Assembly: GCF_900156875.1 (NCBI RefSeq)
Contig: NZ_LT707409.1
Location: 376,437-440,436 of the forward strand
Origin: Robertmurraya dakarensis
Lineage (GTDB): Bacteria; Bacillota; Bacilli; Bacillales; Cytobacillaceae
DNA length: 64,000 nucleotides
Direction of reading: 5' to 3'
Shown here: one piece after another, positions 15,235 through 24,038 of the stretch
Numbering within the stretch: the stretch's first letter is position 1
How the letters are laid out: every line of letters begins with the position of its first letter
Translations under genes and position numbers: made by a program
Notes under the pieces: generated by a model
Databases searched by the model: none
Seen by the model: the letters and a program-made list of their open reading frames with translations, nothing else
What the model was told of the DNA's origin: nothing

Positions 15235-16947
15235 TCAAATCTGATAATCAAACACATCCATGTATGACTTTTGTGGCTTTTTATAGTTGAAGCCTTTTTC
15301 TTTTAGTAACTTTTCTAAATTTAAGTTAATCGATTCTTTGTAGTTGGTCCGCCACACTGCCTTATTGACTTTATCACGAATCGATCCTTTCATATTTGCA
15401 AATAGGCAAGTGATTTTTTCTTCATCCTGGTAATACTCAATTAGTTCACCGAGCGTTTCAACGGAGATCGTGTCGATGTCATTTACGGCGATCATGTCCA
15501 TGATCAAATAGCGAGTTTCTGGTTTTTGACGAAGAAATCCTCTGATTTTTTCATCTAAAACAGAGCTATTGGCAAAGTGAAGGGATGAATCGATTCGAAT
15601 CAATAATACGTCATCTAACGTATTGGCTTCTGGATAGCGACTAACATTTCGAAAAGCTTTCTTTGCTTCTACATATCCTAACTCAACCACATTGAGTCGT
15701 GTACTATTCATTAAAATCAGCATTAGTGTAAAAATAGAGCCCAAGAGAATACCCCACTGAATTCCTACCAATAACGTAATCGTGAAAGTCGCGACCCACG
15801 TCCAGCCTTCAAAAGGATTTACTTTAAACAAATGTCTCATTTCACTTATATCAACTAATTTATAAACCGATACGACGATAATGGCAGCGAGTACTGCACT
15901 TGGTAAATAATAGAAGAATGAAGTAAAGAAAAGAATCGTAATCAGGACAAAAATGCCAGTAATGACAGATGTTAGCTGGCTCACTCCACCAGCTTCCTTA
16001 TTGACAGCTGTCCTTGAAAAACTGCCGCTTATCGGGTAGGAGTGGAAACAAGCTCCAATGATATTTGCAATCCCTAATGCCTTCAATTCCTGGTTAGGAT
16101 AGATCTTATATTTTGCCTTTCGTGCCACTGCTTTAGCGATGGCAAGCGACTCCATAAAACTTAGGATCGCAATGGTTAAGGCCATAGGCCATAGCATTCT
16201 GAAGGTGTCGAGAGAAAGGGCGGGCAGGGATAATGTTGGAAGGCCGTTCGGAACACTCCCAACAATTCGCACCCCTTTATCATGTAAGTGAAAAAAGGAT
16301 ACAAGGATAATGGATAAAATAACCAGAAGAAAAGGACCAGGTATCCCTTTTATTTTTTTTAATCCAAGAAGCATCGCAATACTTCCTGCTGCGATCATAA
16401 CCGTGTATGGATTTATTTCCTGGACATGATTAATGAGTTCGAACAATAGAAGGTGGACTTGTAAACGATCAGAAATCTCTACACCAAGCAGATGCTTAAA
16501 CTGACTTGCTCCAATGACGATCGCAGCAGCTGATGTATACCCGCTTAATACAGAATGAGGGATGAATTTTACAATAAAGCCTACTTTTAAAAGTCCAAAT
16601 AAAAGTTGTATGGCCCCTACCATGATGGTTAGAGCTAAAACAAGTGAGATATAATTCGTTGATTGTGGTTCGGCATACACTGAAACTCCTGTAAAAACAA
16701 GTAAAGAAGTGGTTGCAACAGGACCAATCGATAAATGCCTTGAAGAAGCAAACAAAGCATAGATAAATAACGGGATCGTCGAAGCATATAATCCCATGAC
16801 AGGTGGAAGGCCGGCCAGCATGGAATAAGCCATCCCTTGGGGGACGAGCATGATAAAAATGGTTAAACCGGCTATCATATCATGTTGGATATTCCTTCGA
16901 TTAAGTTGTGGTAGCTGGCTTGGCAAATGTATCGATTTGTTGTTCAT
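15235..16947 (-). CDS. SulP family anion permease (sulfate permease-like)
   Basis: 570 residues. About 11-12 membrane segments cover residues 20-430, followed by a cytoplasmic STAS domain (about 455-550, with VLLIRIDSSLHFANSS and YLIMDMIAVNDIDT). The SulP signature is GLTIFIMLVPQGMAYSMLAGLPPVMGLYAS, near the N-terminus. The start is ATG 16947 because GGAAAGG lies just upstream; the longer open frame adds an unlikely leader. SulP proteins carry sulfate, bicarbonate or dicarboxylates; the ion cannot be assigned here. No sulfate assimilation genes are nearby. Confidence 0.9.
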   Translation of the reverse strand: MNNKSIHLPSQLPQLNRRNIQHDMIAGLTIFIMLVPQGMAYSMLAGLPPVMGLYASTIPLFIYALFASSRHLSIGPVATTSLLVFTGVSVYAEPQSTNYISLVLALTIMVGAIQLLFGLLKVGFIVKFIPHSVLSGYTSAAAIVIGASQFKHLLGVEISDRLQVHLLLFELINHVQEINPYTVMIAAGSIAMLLGLKKIKGIPGPFLLVILSIILVSFFHLHDKGVRIVGSVPNGLPTLSLPALSLDTFRMLWPMALTIAILSFMESLAIAKAVARKAKYKIYPNQELKALGIANIIGACFHSYPISGSFSRTAVNKEAGGVSQLTSVITGIFVLITILFFTSFFYYLPSAVLAAIIVVSVYKLVDISEMRHLFKVNPFEGWTWVATFTITLLVGIQWGILLGSIFTLMLILMNSTRLNVVELGYVEAKKAFRNVSRYPEANTLDDVLLIRIDSSLHFANSSVLDEKIRGFLRQKPETRYLIMDMIAVNDIDTISVETLGELIEYYQDEEKITCLFANMKGSIRDKVNKAVWRTNYKESINLNLEKLLKEKGFNYKKPQKSYMDVFDYQI

Positions 16948-17194
16948 TGTGAATCCTTTCCAAAGATTGTATTCTAGGTATCTATTATCATTTCGTTCGG
17001 TGGCTGGATAAAAAATGATGATTAATACCATGTTCTGAGATAACCTCATCTATTATCCACAAGCTTGCACTATCTACATAATAGCATGTCTTATTAGACT
17101 AGTTAATAGGTTGTGGTTTTAAATTGTTTGAAATGTGTCTATACCCAGTGCAGACAATGAAACGTTCTGTATGAGTTTTGCCACCTTCAAAAAA

Positions 17195-17247
17195 GGGCCC
17201 CCCCGGTAGAGTAAAGCGTTACTGCCCAGGGGAACGGGCTTTTTTTG
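17195..17247. repeat. Nested-hairpin element, copy 2
   Basis: GGGCCCCCCCGG outer arm, inner dyad AGTAAAGCGTTACT, and closing arm CCAGGGGAACGGGC followed by seven T. It shares the GTAAAGCGTTACTGC core with the copy at 63396. No gene ends here on either strand within the intergenic region. Confidence 0.8.
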
Positions 17248-17389
17248 TCTTATTCGGTATTTAAAAGTCACCTAAACACAACAATTTTTACAAAAAACGA
17301 CATTTTTCAATAAACATAATTGTGAAATATTTCACTAAGGAGTAAAAAATCTTAAAATCTATTAAATTTAGAAAAATTTAAAAATACTA

Positions 17390-17419
17390 TTGACGTATAA
17401 AGCGCTTTCAATGTATATT
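17390..17419 (+). promoter_or_regulatory. Promoter with cre-like site for the aldolase/TRAP operon
   Basis: TTGACG (17390-17395), 18-bp spacer, TATATT (17414-17419). The spacer contains AAAGCGCTTTCA, an imperfect cre match, so CcpA could repress by occlusion. Confidence 0.5.
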
Positions 17420-17422
17420 ATA

Positions 17423-17436
17423 AACAGTTAACTGTT
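17423..17436. promoter_or_regulatory. Palindromic operator candidate
   Basis: Perfect 14-bp palindrome AACAGTTAACTGTT just downstream of the -10 box and 20 bp before the regulator ATG. It is a good candidate for autorepression by the FadR-type protein. Confidence 0.55.
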
Positions 17437-17456
17437 AACACTTTGGAGTTGGGACT

Positions 17457-18149
17457 ATGTATAACACGAAAATTGTCGATAAACAGAAGATGGGTGATCA
17501 AGTTCTTAATATTTTAAGAAGAAGGATCATGCTAGGAGAAATTAAGGCAGGAACTCATTTGAAGGAAACTGTTTTATCAAAGGAATTTGGAATCAGCCGA
17601 GGGCCGATTCGGGAGGCAATGGTTCAACTTGAAAATGAGGGACTTGTTTCGACACCGCCAAACGGCAGAACGACTGTTGAGGGTTTTTCAGAGAAGGATA
17701 TTGAGAATTTGTATAATCTCAGAATTAACATTGAAAAATATGCCATCTCGCAGTTAACTCCTGAAGCGATTGAAAAGGGAGAGGCCGAACTGATGCAATA
17801 TGTGGATGTGATGTCTGCGGCATTGGAACGAGGGGAACGCGAAGTCGAGGGAGATTTAAGCTTTCACTTTCTATTAGTAAAGTTGACTGAAAATAAAAGC
17901 TTAATTCAAGCATGGAAAGCCTTGAGCGGTCTAATCAAAACGCTGATTCAAGTAACAACAGATTTCACAATGGCCAAACAAATTGTCGTCATTGAGGAAC
18001 ATACGAGTATGGTTCAGTGGCTCAAATCCCAAGAAATTGAAAAAGCTCAAAAGGAATTAGAACAACATTTGCTTGCTGCTAGAGAATTTTATAAAAGCGC
18101 AGTAATTCAATTAAGAGAGGATGACATAACAAGTGACGAAAAAAATTAA
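17457..18149 (+). CDS. GntR family regulator, FadR/FCD subfamily
   Basis: 230 residues: winged helix-turn-helix at about 12-75 ([22 protein letters not shown]) and an all-helical FCD ligand domain at about 80-215. FCD domains usually bind a carboxylate through a metal. It is the first gene of the operon, and its end overlaps the acetaldehyde dehydrogenase start by 17 nt. It probably controls the whole set through the palindrome upstream of its own gene, with a pathway acid as inducer. Confidence 0.9.
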   Translation: MYNTKIVDKQKMGDQVLNILRRRIMLGEIKAGTHLKETVLSKEFGISRGPIREAMVQLENEGLVSTPPNGRTTVEGFSEKDIENLYNLRINIEKYAISQLTPEAIEKGEAELMQYVDVMSAALERGEREVEGDLSFHFLLVKLTENKSLIQAWKALSGLIKTLIQVTTDFTMAKQIVVIEEHTSMVQWLKSQEIEKAQKELEQHLLAAREFYKSAVIQLREDDITSDEKN

Positions 18150-19029
18150 TGTCGCAATGATTGGTTCTGGAAACATTGGAACAGATTTAATGAAGAAACT
18201 ATTAAGAAGTGAAGTGCTTAACCCTGCTGTCATGATTGGGGTAGATCCACAATCACAAGGTTTGGCTTTAGCGAGAGAAAATGGAATCAAGACTTTTGAT
18301 TATGGAATTAAAGGACTTGAAGAAAATCCAGAGCTTGCGGATATCGTCTTTGATGCAACTTCTGCAAAAGCACATCTTGTACATGCAGAAATCCTTAAAA
18401 AGCTTGGTAAAAAAGTGATTGACTTAACACCAGCTGCTGTTGGACCGTACTGTGTTCCAGCTGTAAGTCTTGACGAAGAAATGATCAATTCACATGATAA
18501 TGTAAACATGGTTACATGTGGTGGGCAAGCTACTGTGCCAATTATGAAAGCGATTTCTGATGTAGTGCCAGTTGAGTATGGTGAAATTGTTGCTTCGATT
18601 TCAAGTAAAAGTGCAGGTCCTGGAACAAGACAGAACATTGACGAATTCACAGAAACAACGGCAAATGCACTAGAAAAAATCGGCGGAGCAAAGAAAGCGA
18701 AAGCACTAATCGTGTTAAATCCTGCTGATCCTCCAATTTTAATGAGAAATACAGTGTTTGCTAAATTAGAAGGAAACTATGAAGGTAAAGAACAAGAAAT
18801 TAACGATTCTATCTTGAAAATGGTAGAGGTCGTAAAAGAGTATGTACCAGGCTATCATTTAATGTCAGATCCAGTCATCAAAGATGGAGTTGTAAAAGTA
18901 TTTGTGGAAGTTGAAGGTCTTGGAGATTATCTTCCAAAATATTCTGGAAACCTTGATATTATTACATCTGCAGCTGTTCGTACCGCAGAAGTAATCGCAG
19001 CATCAATGCTTGTAAAGGAGAATGCATAA
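18133..19029 (+). CDS. Acetaldehyde dehydrogenase (acylating), DmpF/MhpF family
   Basis: 298 residues. It oxidises acetaldehyde (or a short aldehyde) with NAD and CoA to acyl-CoA. The NAD fold starts with [14 protein letters not shown]; the catalytic Cys is in [13 protein letters not shown] at about 132; [16 protein letters not shown] is a family mark. GTG start with GAGAGGATG upstream. It overlaps the regulator gene, and its stop shares one base with the aldolase start, as expected for partners that channel aldehyde in a heterotetramer. Confidence 0.95.
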   Translation: MTKKINVAMIGSGNIGTDLMKKLLRSEVLNPAVMIGVDPQSQGLALARENGIKTFDYGIKGLEENPELADIVFDATSAKAHLVHAEILKKLGKKVIDLTPAAVGPYCVPAVSLDEEMINSHDNVNMVTCGGQATVPIMKAISDVVPVEYGEIVASISSKSAGPGTRQNIDEFTETTANALEKIGGAKKAKALIVLNPADPPILMRNTVFAKLEGNYEGKEQEINDSILKMVEVVKEYVPGYHLMSDPVIKDGVVKVFVEVEGLGDYLPKYSGNLDIITSAAVRTAEVIAASMLVKENA

Positions 19030-20033
19030 TGACTAAAAAAATTACTATTAATGACGTAACACTTCGCGACGGAATGCATGCAATTTCTCACCAGTATACA
19101 AAAGAACAAATTGCTGAGCTTACTAGATTAATAGATGAAGCTGGGGCAGATATTATCGAAGCGACACATGGTGATGGACTTGGCGGAAGCTCTCTTCAGT
19201 TCGGTTTTTCAAAAGAAACGGAGTCCGATATTATTTCAACAGCAGTAGCTAACGCAAAGAATGCAAAAGTGGCGGTCCTTCTTTTACCAGGAGTTGGAAC
19301 CATTGATGATTTGAAAAATGCTCGTGATTTAGGAGCTTCCGTTGTACGTGTGGCAACACACTGTACAGAAGCTGATGTTTCTGAGCAGCATATTAAAGCA
19401 GGACTTTCTCTAGGAATGGACACTGTCGGATTCCTAATGATGTCACACAGAACAACTCCAGAAAACCTTTTAGAAGAAGCAAAGAAAATGGAGTCTTATG
19501 GAGCACAAACAGTATATGTTGTTGACTCTGCAGGGGCTTTAACAATGGATGGCGTTCGTCGAAGAGTATCACTTTTCAAAGAGAATTTAAATGTAGAAAT
19601 TGGATTCCACGCTCATAACAATCTATCACTTGGAATTGCCAACTCAATCGTAGCGATTGAAGAAGGTGCAACAAGAATTGATGGAAGTCTTGCAGGAATG
19701 GGAGCTGGAGCTGGGAATGCTGCGCTCGAGCAATTAGTAGCAGTAATGAATAAATTAAACATTCCACATAATATGGATCTTTATAAAACAATGGATGCTG
19801 CAGAAAACGTCATGAAACCGATGATGGTTAGACCAGTACAAATCGATCGACTAAGCTTAACTCTTGGCTATACGGGAGTATATTCTTCCTTCTTATTATT
19901 CGCAGAACGCGCTGGTAAAGAATATGGGGTAGACCCACGAGACATCTTAACAAAAATTGCAGAGATGGGCGCTGTTGGCGGACAAGAAGACTGGATTATC
20001 CCAGTTGCACAAGAATTAGCTAAGAGTAAATAA
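19029..20033 (+). CDS. dmpG: 4-hydroxy-2-oxovalerate aldolase (DmpG/MhpE family)
   Basis: 334 residues, HMG-CoA-lyase-like TIM barrel. It splits 4-hydroxy-2-oxoacids into pyruvate and an aldehyde that passes to the dehydrogenase encoded just upstream. Visible are the catalytic start TLRDGMHAISH (Arg, Asp, His), the metal ligands HAHNN near 195, and the communication-domain C-terminus. In aromatic meta-cleavage operons a hydratase feeds this enzyme; none is present here, so the 4-hydroxy-2-oxoacid must arise another way, perhaps from the hydroxyacid dehydrogenase at 23015. Confidence 0.95.
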   Translation: MTKKITINDVTLRDGMHAISHQYTKEQIAELTRLIDEAGADIIEATHGDGLGGSSLQFGFSKETESDIISTAVANAKNAKVAVLLLPGVGTIDDLKNARDLGASVVRVATHCTEADVSEQHIKAGLSLGMDTVGFLMMSHRTTPENLLEEAKKMESYGAQTVYVVDSAGALTMDGVRRRVSLFKENLNVEIGFHAHNNLSLGIANSIVAIEEGATRIDGSLAGMGAGAGNAALEQLVAVMNKLNIPHNMDLYKTMDAAENVMKPMMVRPVQIDRLSLTLGYTGVYSSFLLFAERAGKEYGVDPRDILTKIAEMGAVGGQEDWIIPVAQELAKSK

Positions 20034-20060
20034 ATATAAACAAAAAGGGGAGTGTCAATT

Positions 20061-21110
20061 ATGAAAAAAAGAAATCTTTTTCTAGCGGTTTTACTCGTAT
20101 TATCCGTATTATTGGCAGCATGTTCTAAGCCGCCTTCAAGTTCAGAAGGTGCGAGCAGCAATGGGGGTTCAGAAGGTGAAGCAGAGGCTGAGTCTTATGT
20201 AATTAAAATGGGTCACGCGGCGTCGCAAGATCACTTTGCACAGGATTCTGCTGAAAAGTTCAAAGAGTTAGTTGAAACAAACAGCGATGGCAAAATCACA
20301 GTTGAAATCTATCCGAATGGTCAGCTTGGCGGGGAAAGAGAAATGGTTGAAGCAATTCAGCTAGGCAACTTAACAATGGCATTTCCTTCTTCAGCTGTAT
20401 TGGTAGCGTTCTCACCTAGCATGGCAGTTTGGGATTTACCGTACCTATTTAAAGATCATGAAACAGCACACAGAGTATTAGATGGAGAAGTTGGACAAGA
20501 AATTCTTGACTCTCTTTCTGATAAAGGCATCAAAGGTCTAGTTTACTGGGAAAATGGTTTCCGTCACTTAACAAATAATAAGGGACCCATTGCAAATGTT
20601 GACGATATGAAGGGTCTTAAAATTCGTACATTAGAAAGTCCAATGCAAATTAAATTCTGGTCTGCTACTGGAGCTAACGCAACTCCAATCGCATTTACAG
20701 AACTTTATGCAGCATTACAGCAAGGAACAGTTGATGCACAAGAAACACCACTTTCATTAATGTATTCTATGAAATTCTATGAAGTTCAAAAGCATCTTTC
20801 ACTTACTGGTCACCTATATTCACCATGGCCAGTACTAATCAACCAGAACTTCTATGACAGCCTTCCAGAAGATCTTCAAAAGGTTGTTATGGATGCTGCA
20901 GTTGAAACAAGAGATTATAACAGACAATTGTCTCAAGAAGATGAAGCTGCATCACTTGATCTGTTAACAGGCGAAGGAATGGAATATACAGAATTAACAG
21001 ATGAGCAAAAGAAAGGCTTCCAAGAAGCAATGAGCACTGTTTATGAAGATGTTAAAGCAGAAGTTGGAGCAGACATTTTTGATAGATTGATGGAAGATGT
21101 AGGATTGTAA
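20061..21110 (+). CDS. TRAP substrate-binding lipoprotein (DctP family), second operon
   Basis: 349 residues with a lipoprotein signal ending in LLAAC. ATG 20061 follows AAAAAGGGGAG. It keeps the canonical carboxylate-binding Arg in DDMKGLKIRT (near 170), unlike the binding proteins at 3473 and 11022, so its ligand is probably a carboxylate. ELYAALQQGTVDAQETP is the standard DctP motif. Its place after the aldolase suggests that it collects the pathway substrate. Confidence 0.93.
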   Translation: MKKRNLFLAVLLVLSVLLAACSKPPSSSEGASSNGGSEGEAEAESYVIKMGHAASQDHFAQDSAEKFKELVETNSDGKITVEIYPNGQLGGEREMVEAIQLGNLTMAFPSSAVLVAFSPSMAVWDLPYLFKDHETAHRVLDGEVGQEILDSLSDKGIKGLVYWENGFRHLTNNKGPIANVDDMKGLKIRTLESPMQIKFWSATGANATPIAFTELYAALQQGTVDAQETPLSLMYSMKFYEVQKHLSLTGHLYSPWPVLINQNFYDSLPEDLQKVVMDAAVETRDYNRQLSQEDEAASLDLLTGEGMEYTELTDEQKKGFQEAMSTVYEDVKAEVGADIFDRLMEDVGL

Positions 21111-21123
21111 TGACAAGATTTAA

Positions 21124-21154
21124 AGGAGGAGCATTGAAAAATGCTCCTTTTTTA
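21124..21154 (+). terminator. Hairpin between dctP and dctQ (second TRAP operon)
   Basis: GGAGCATT-GAAA-AATGCTCC followed by six T. It is again placed directly after the binding-protein gene, probably lowering permease expression relative to DctP. Confidence 0.8.
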
Positions 21155-21183
21155 GAAAAAATGTAGAGTTTGGGGGGAATGGG

Positions 21184-21669
21184 ATGGCCATCATTAGAAA
21201 TATCGATCGTTACTCCGAAAAGTTAATCATTGCTCTTTTTATGATCACAATGACCGTGCTAATTTTCTTACAGGTCGTTTCAAGATACGTTTTTGGAGAT
21301 TCCATTACGTGGACAGAAGAACTATCACGTTATTTATTTATTTGGCTTATCTTTTTGACAATAGGGGTAGGTTTTAAGGAAAACAAACATATAAGCATTG
21401 ATATTGTACTAGATCTGTTACCAAAAATTTTACAAAAGTTGATCAGACAGATTACTTATTTATTAGTGTTTGTCGTCGCGGCTCTATTCGTTTGGGAAGG
21501 ATATGTTCTTGTAATGCAAATGCAAATGTTTGGACAAACATCTGCTAACCTAAGATTGCCTATGTGGTGGGTATATTTATCCTTGCCGGTGGGGTTTTTC
21601 TTGTCCACGATTAGACTAATTCAAGCTTCCATCAATTTATGGATGCACAACAGTGAGGAGGGAAGCTGA
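21184..21669 (+). CDS. TRAP small permease (DctQ family), second operon
   Basis: 161 residues, four predicted helices. The DctQ motif around SRYVFGDSITWTEELSRYLFIWLIFL (given here in parts: SRYVF, WTEELSRYLF) is clear, followed by GFKENKHISID. TTTGGGGGGAATGGG gives the ribosome binding site. The stop overlaps the dctM ATG by one base. Confidence 0.92.
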   Translation: MAIIRNIDRYSEKLIIALFMITMTVLIFLQVVSRYVFGDSITWTEELSRYLFIWLIFLTIGVGFKENKHISIDIVLDLLPKILQKLIRQITYLLVFVVAALFVWEGYVLVMQMQMFGQTSANLRLPMWWVYLSLPVGFFLSTIRLIQASINLWMHNSEEGS

Positions 21670-22940
21670 TGTCGCCAGCGATCTTTTTATTCGCCAGTTT
21701 AATAATTTTCTTGTTGTTATCTGTACCAGTTGGATTTTCTCTTATTCTAGCAAGTGTGCTTACGATCCTCATGACAGATATTAATTTACCTTTCAATTTA
21801 ATTACCCAAGTACTGATTACTGCGAACGATTCATTTCCTTTAATGGCCATCCCGTTCTTTATTTTAGCTGGAGACATCATGGGGAAAGGTGGAATTTCGC
21901 AAAGACTGTTTAAAGTAGCCAATTCATTTGTAGGGCATTATACTGGTGGATTTGCGATTGCTGCCATCCTAACTGCGATGTTTTTCGCTGCCATCTCCGG
22001 ATCTGGTCCGGCAACAGTAGCTGCGATTGGTTCAATTATGATACCAGAAATGGTAAAAAGAGGGTATGACAAAGCATTTGCCACTGCCGTTGTAGCAGCA
22101 GCAGGTACGATCGGAATTGTTATTCCTCCGAGTATTCCAATGGTTATTTATGGTGTATCTGCAAACGTTTCAATTGGAGATATGTTCTTATCCGGAATCA
22201 TGCCAGGTGTCCTGATGGGACTTGGATTAATAACTTGGGCAGTTTTATATGCAAAGAAAAACAAGTTTGAGAAAAGTGCAAAAGCAAATATGAAAGAACG
22301 CCTGCAAGCGATTAATGAAGGTAAATGGGCGTTATTAATGCCGGTTATTATTTTAGGTGGGATTTACGGCGGGATTTTCACGCCAACGGAAGCTGCTGTC
22401 GTCGCGGTTATCTATGGTTTCATTTTAAGTATGTTCGTATACCGTGAATTGAAATGGAAAGATCTTATCAAAGTAACAATGGATTCTTCCATTACAACAG
22501 GTACAATTATGATTATTGTTGCTGCAGCAGCTATTTTTGGAAGAATACTAGCATTAGAGCAAATTCCAAATCAAATTGCGCAAGCGGTAACGTCGATATC
22601 AGACAACCCTATTATCTTTTTACTAATCGTGAACTTGCTGTTAATTGTTGTAGGTTCATTTATGGAAACCATTGCTGCGGTGATCATTTTAACACCGATT
22701 CTTCTTCCGTTAGCAACTGGTTTAGGGGTAGATCCAGTTCATTTTGGAATTATCATGATTGTGAACTTGAGCCTTGGTTTTATCACACCGCCGCTAGGGT
22801 TAAACTTATTTGTCGCTTCTGGTATCTCGGGTCTAAAAATAGAGCAGATCGTCAAAAAAATCATGCCGGGCTTTTTAGCGCTAATCCTAGTTTTATTGAT
22901 TATTACCTACGTCCCTGGAATATCATTAATTTTTCTATGA
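21669..22940 (+). CDS. TRAP large permease (DctM family), second operon
   Basis: 423 residues with about 12 membrane helices. DctM marks: IPFFILAGDIMGKGG near 60, AGTIGIVIPPSIPMVIYG near 150, GIFTPTEAAVVAVIYG near 235, and TPPLGLNLFVASG near the C-terminus. Together with DctQ and the binding protein it makes a complete sodium-coupled importer. Confidence 0.93.
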   Translation: MSPAIFLFASLIIFLLLSVPVGFSLILASVLTILMTDINLPFNLITQVLITANDSFPLMAIPFFILAGDIMGKGGISQRLFKVANSFVGHYTGGFAIAAILTAMFFAAISGSGPATVAAIGSIMIPEMVKRGYDKAFATAVVAAAGTIGIVIPPSIPMVIYGVSANVSIGDMFLSGIMPGVLMGLGLITWAVLYAKKNKFEKSAKANMKERLQAINEGKWALLMPVIILGGIYGGIFTPTEAAVVAVIYGFILSMFVYRELKWKDLIKVTMDSSITTGTIMIIVAAAAIFGRILALEQIPNQIAQAVTSISDNPIIFLLIVNLLLIVVGSFMETIAAVIILTPILLPLATGLGVDPVHFGIIMIVNLSLGFITPPLGLNLFVASGISGLKIEQIVKKIMPGFLALILVLLIITYVPGISLIFL

Positions 22941-22949
22941 TAACTAGAA

Positions 22950-22975
22950 AGGCAATTAGTGTTTCCTAATTGCCT
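22950..22975 (+). terminator. Intercistronic hairpin
   Basis: Perfect 10-bp stem AGGCAATTAG/CTAATTGCCT with a 6-nt loop but no T-run, between dctM and the hydroxyacid dehydrogenase. It could be an mRNA stability element rather than a terminator. Confidence 0.5.
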
Positions 22976-23014
22976 ATCTATCGTATATCTAATCGTTTTT
23001 TAGGAGGAATTCAA

Positions 23015-24013
23015 ATGGAAAAGACTTTTAAAATTACGCTAGTTGACCATGAGTGGGATGATTTAAGTATTGAGGAGCATTGGATTAACCAACGATCCAT
23101 CGAGGGAAAACCAATTGAATTTCAAGTTTTACAAACAAAAGATAAGGAAACGATTATCGAAAACGTCAAGGATTCAGATGCAATCCTTGTGTTGTATGCG
23201 GACATTGATGAGGATGTCCTAAAAGCAGCAGAGAATGCAAAAGTCATTTCCCGATATGGAATTGGCGTGAATATGATTGATGTAGAGGCAGCGACTAAGC
23301 TTGGCAAAATGGTAGGAAACGTCAATGATTATTGTATCGACGAAGTTTCTGACCACGCACTAGCGTTTATTTTATCAAGTGCCCGCAGATTGTTTGATTA
23401 TGATAGACAAACGAAGCAAGGCGGCTGGGATTTCAAAAAGGTCCAGATTCCCTTAAGAGCTTCTGATGCAATTGTTGGTCTAGTTGGCTTTGGAAAAATT
23501 CCGGTAAGATTAGCTGAAAAACTGAAAGCCATTGGTTATCAAGTGATGGCGTATGATCCGTTTGTTGATCGTGAAGCAATGGCACAAAAAGGTGTGGTAA
23601 AAGCTGAGCTGCATGAATTAGCAGCCAGCAGTGATTTCATTTCCGTGCATGTTCCATTGATTGAACAAACGCGGCATTTAATTTCCACAAAAGAATTTGC
23701 GATGATGAAAAACACGGCCTATATCATTAATACGGCAAGAGGGCCAATTATTGATGAAGAAGCTATGATTTCCGCATTACAAGAAGGCAGGATTGCTGGT
23801 TGTGGGTTAGATGTGACTGAAACAGAACCACTTCCACAAGATCATATTCTACGTGAGATGGATCAAGTGATTTTGAGTCCGCATGCCGCTTGGTATTCGG
23901 AAAAAGCTTTCATTGAAATCAGAGAAGGTGCAATCGGCAATATTTTGGATGTGTATGAAGGGAAAGAGCCGAAGTATTTGGTTAATAAAAGTGTATTAAG
24001 CCAAAAATGTTGA
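23015..24013 (+). CDS. D-2-hydroxyacid dehydrogenase family protein
   Basis: 332 residues, NAD(P)-dependent D-isomer-specific 2-hydroxyacid dehydrogenase related to phosphoglycerate dehydrogenase and CtBP proteins. Catalytic Arg (NTARGPIID, near 237), Glu (DVTETEPL) and His (SPHAAWYS) are present. The nucleotide loop reads GFGKIP, with Pro where Gly or Ala is usual. TAGGAGG precedes ATG 23015; an earlier in-frame TTG has no site. In this operon it could oxidise an imported 2-hydroxyacid to the 2-oxoacid, or reduce one. Confidence 0.88.
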   Translation: MEKTFKITLVDHEWDDLSIEEHWINQRSIEGKPIEFQVLQTKDKETIIENVKDSDAILVLYADIDEDVLKAAENAKVISRYGIGVNMIDVEAATKLGKMVGNVNDYCIDEVSDHALAFILSSARRLFDYDRQTKQGGWDFKKVQIPLRASDAIVGLVGFGKIPVRLAEKLKAIGYQVMAYDPFVDREAMAQKGVVKAELHELAASSDFISVHVPLIEQTRHLISTKEFAMMKNTAYIINTARGPIIDEEAMISALQEGRIAGCGLDVTETEPLPQDHILREMDQVILSPHAAWYSEKAFIEIREGAIGNILDVYEGKEPKYLVNKSVLSQKC

Positions 24014-24038
24014 TTTTTCTAAAATGAGGAGGGGTTTT

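Larger units (their letters stand above)
16948..17456. other. Divergent intergenic region
   Basis: 509 bp between sulP (-) and the FadR-type gene (+). It holds the nested-hairpin element at 17195, oddly placed between two gene starts, and the promoter, cre-like and palindromic sites near 17390-17436. Confidence 0.6.

Noticed and set aside
22454-22969. 171-codon frame overlapping dctM
   Set aside because: Out-of-frame shadow of the DctM gene with composition unlike a protein (many Ser/Cys/Tyr runs) and no start signals.
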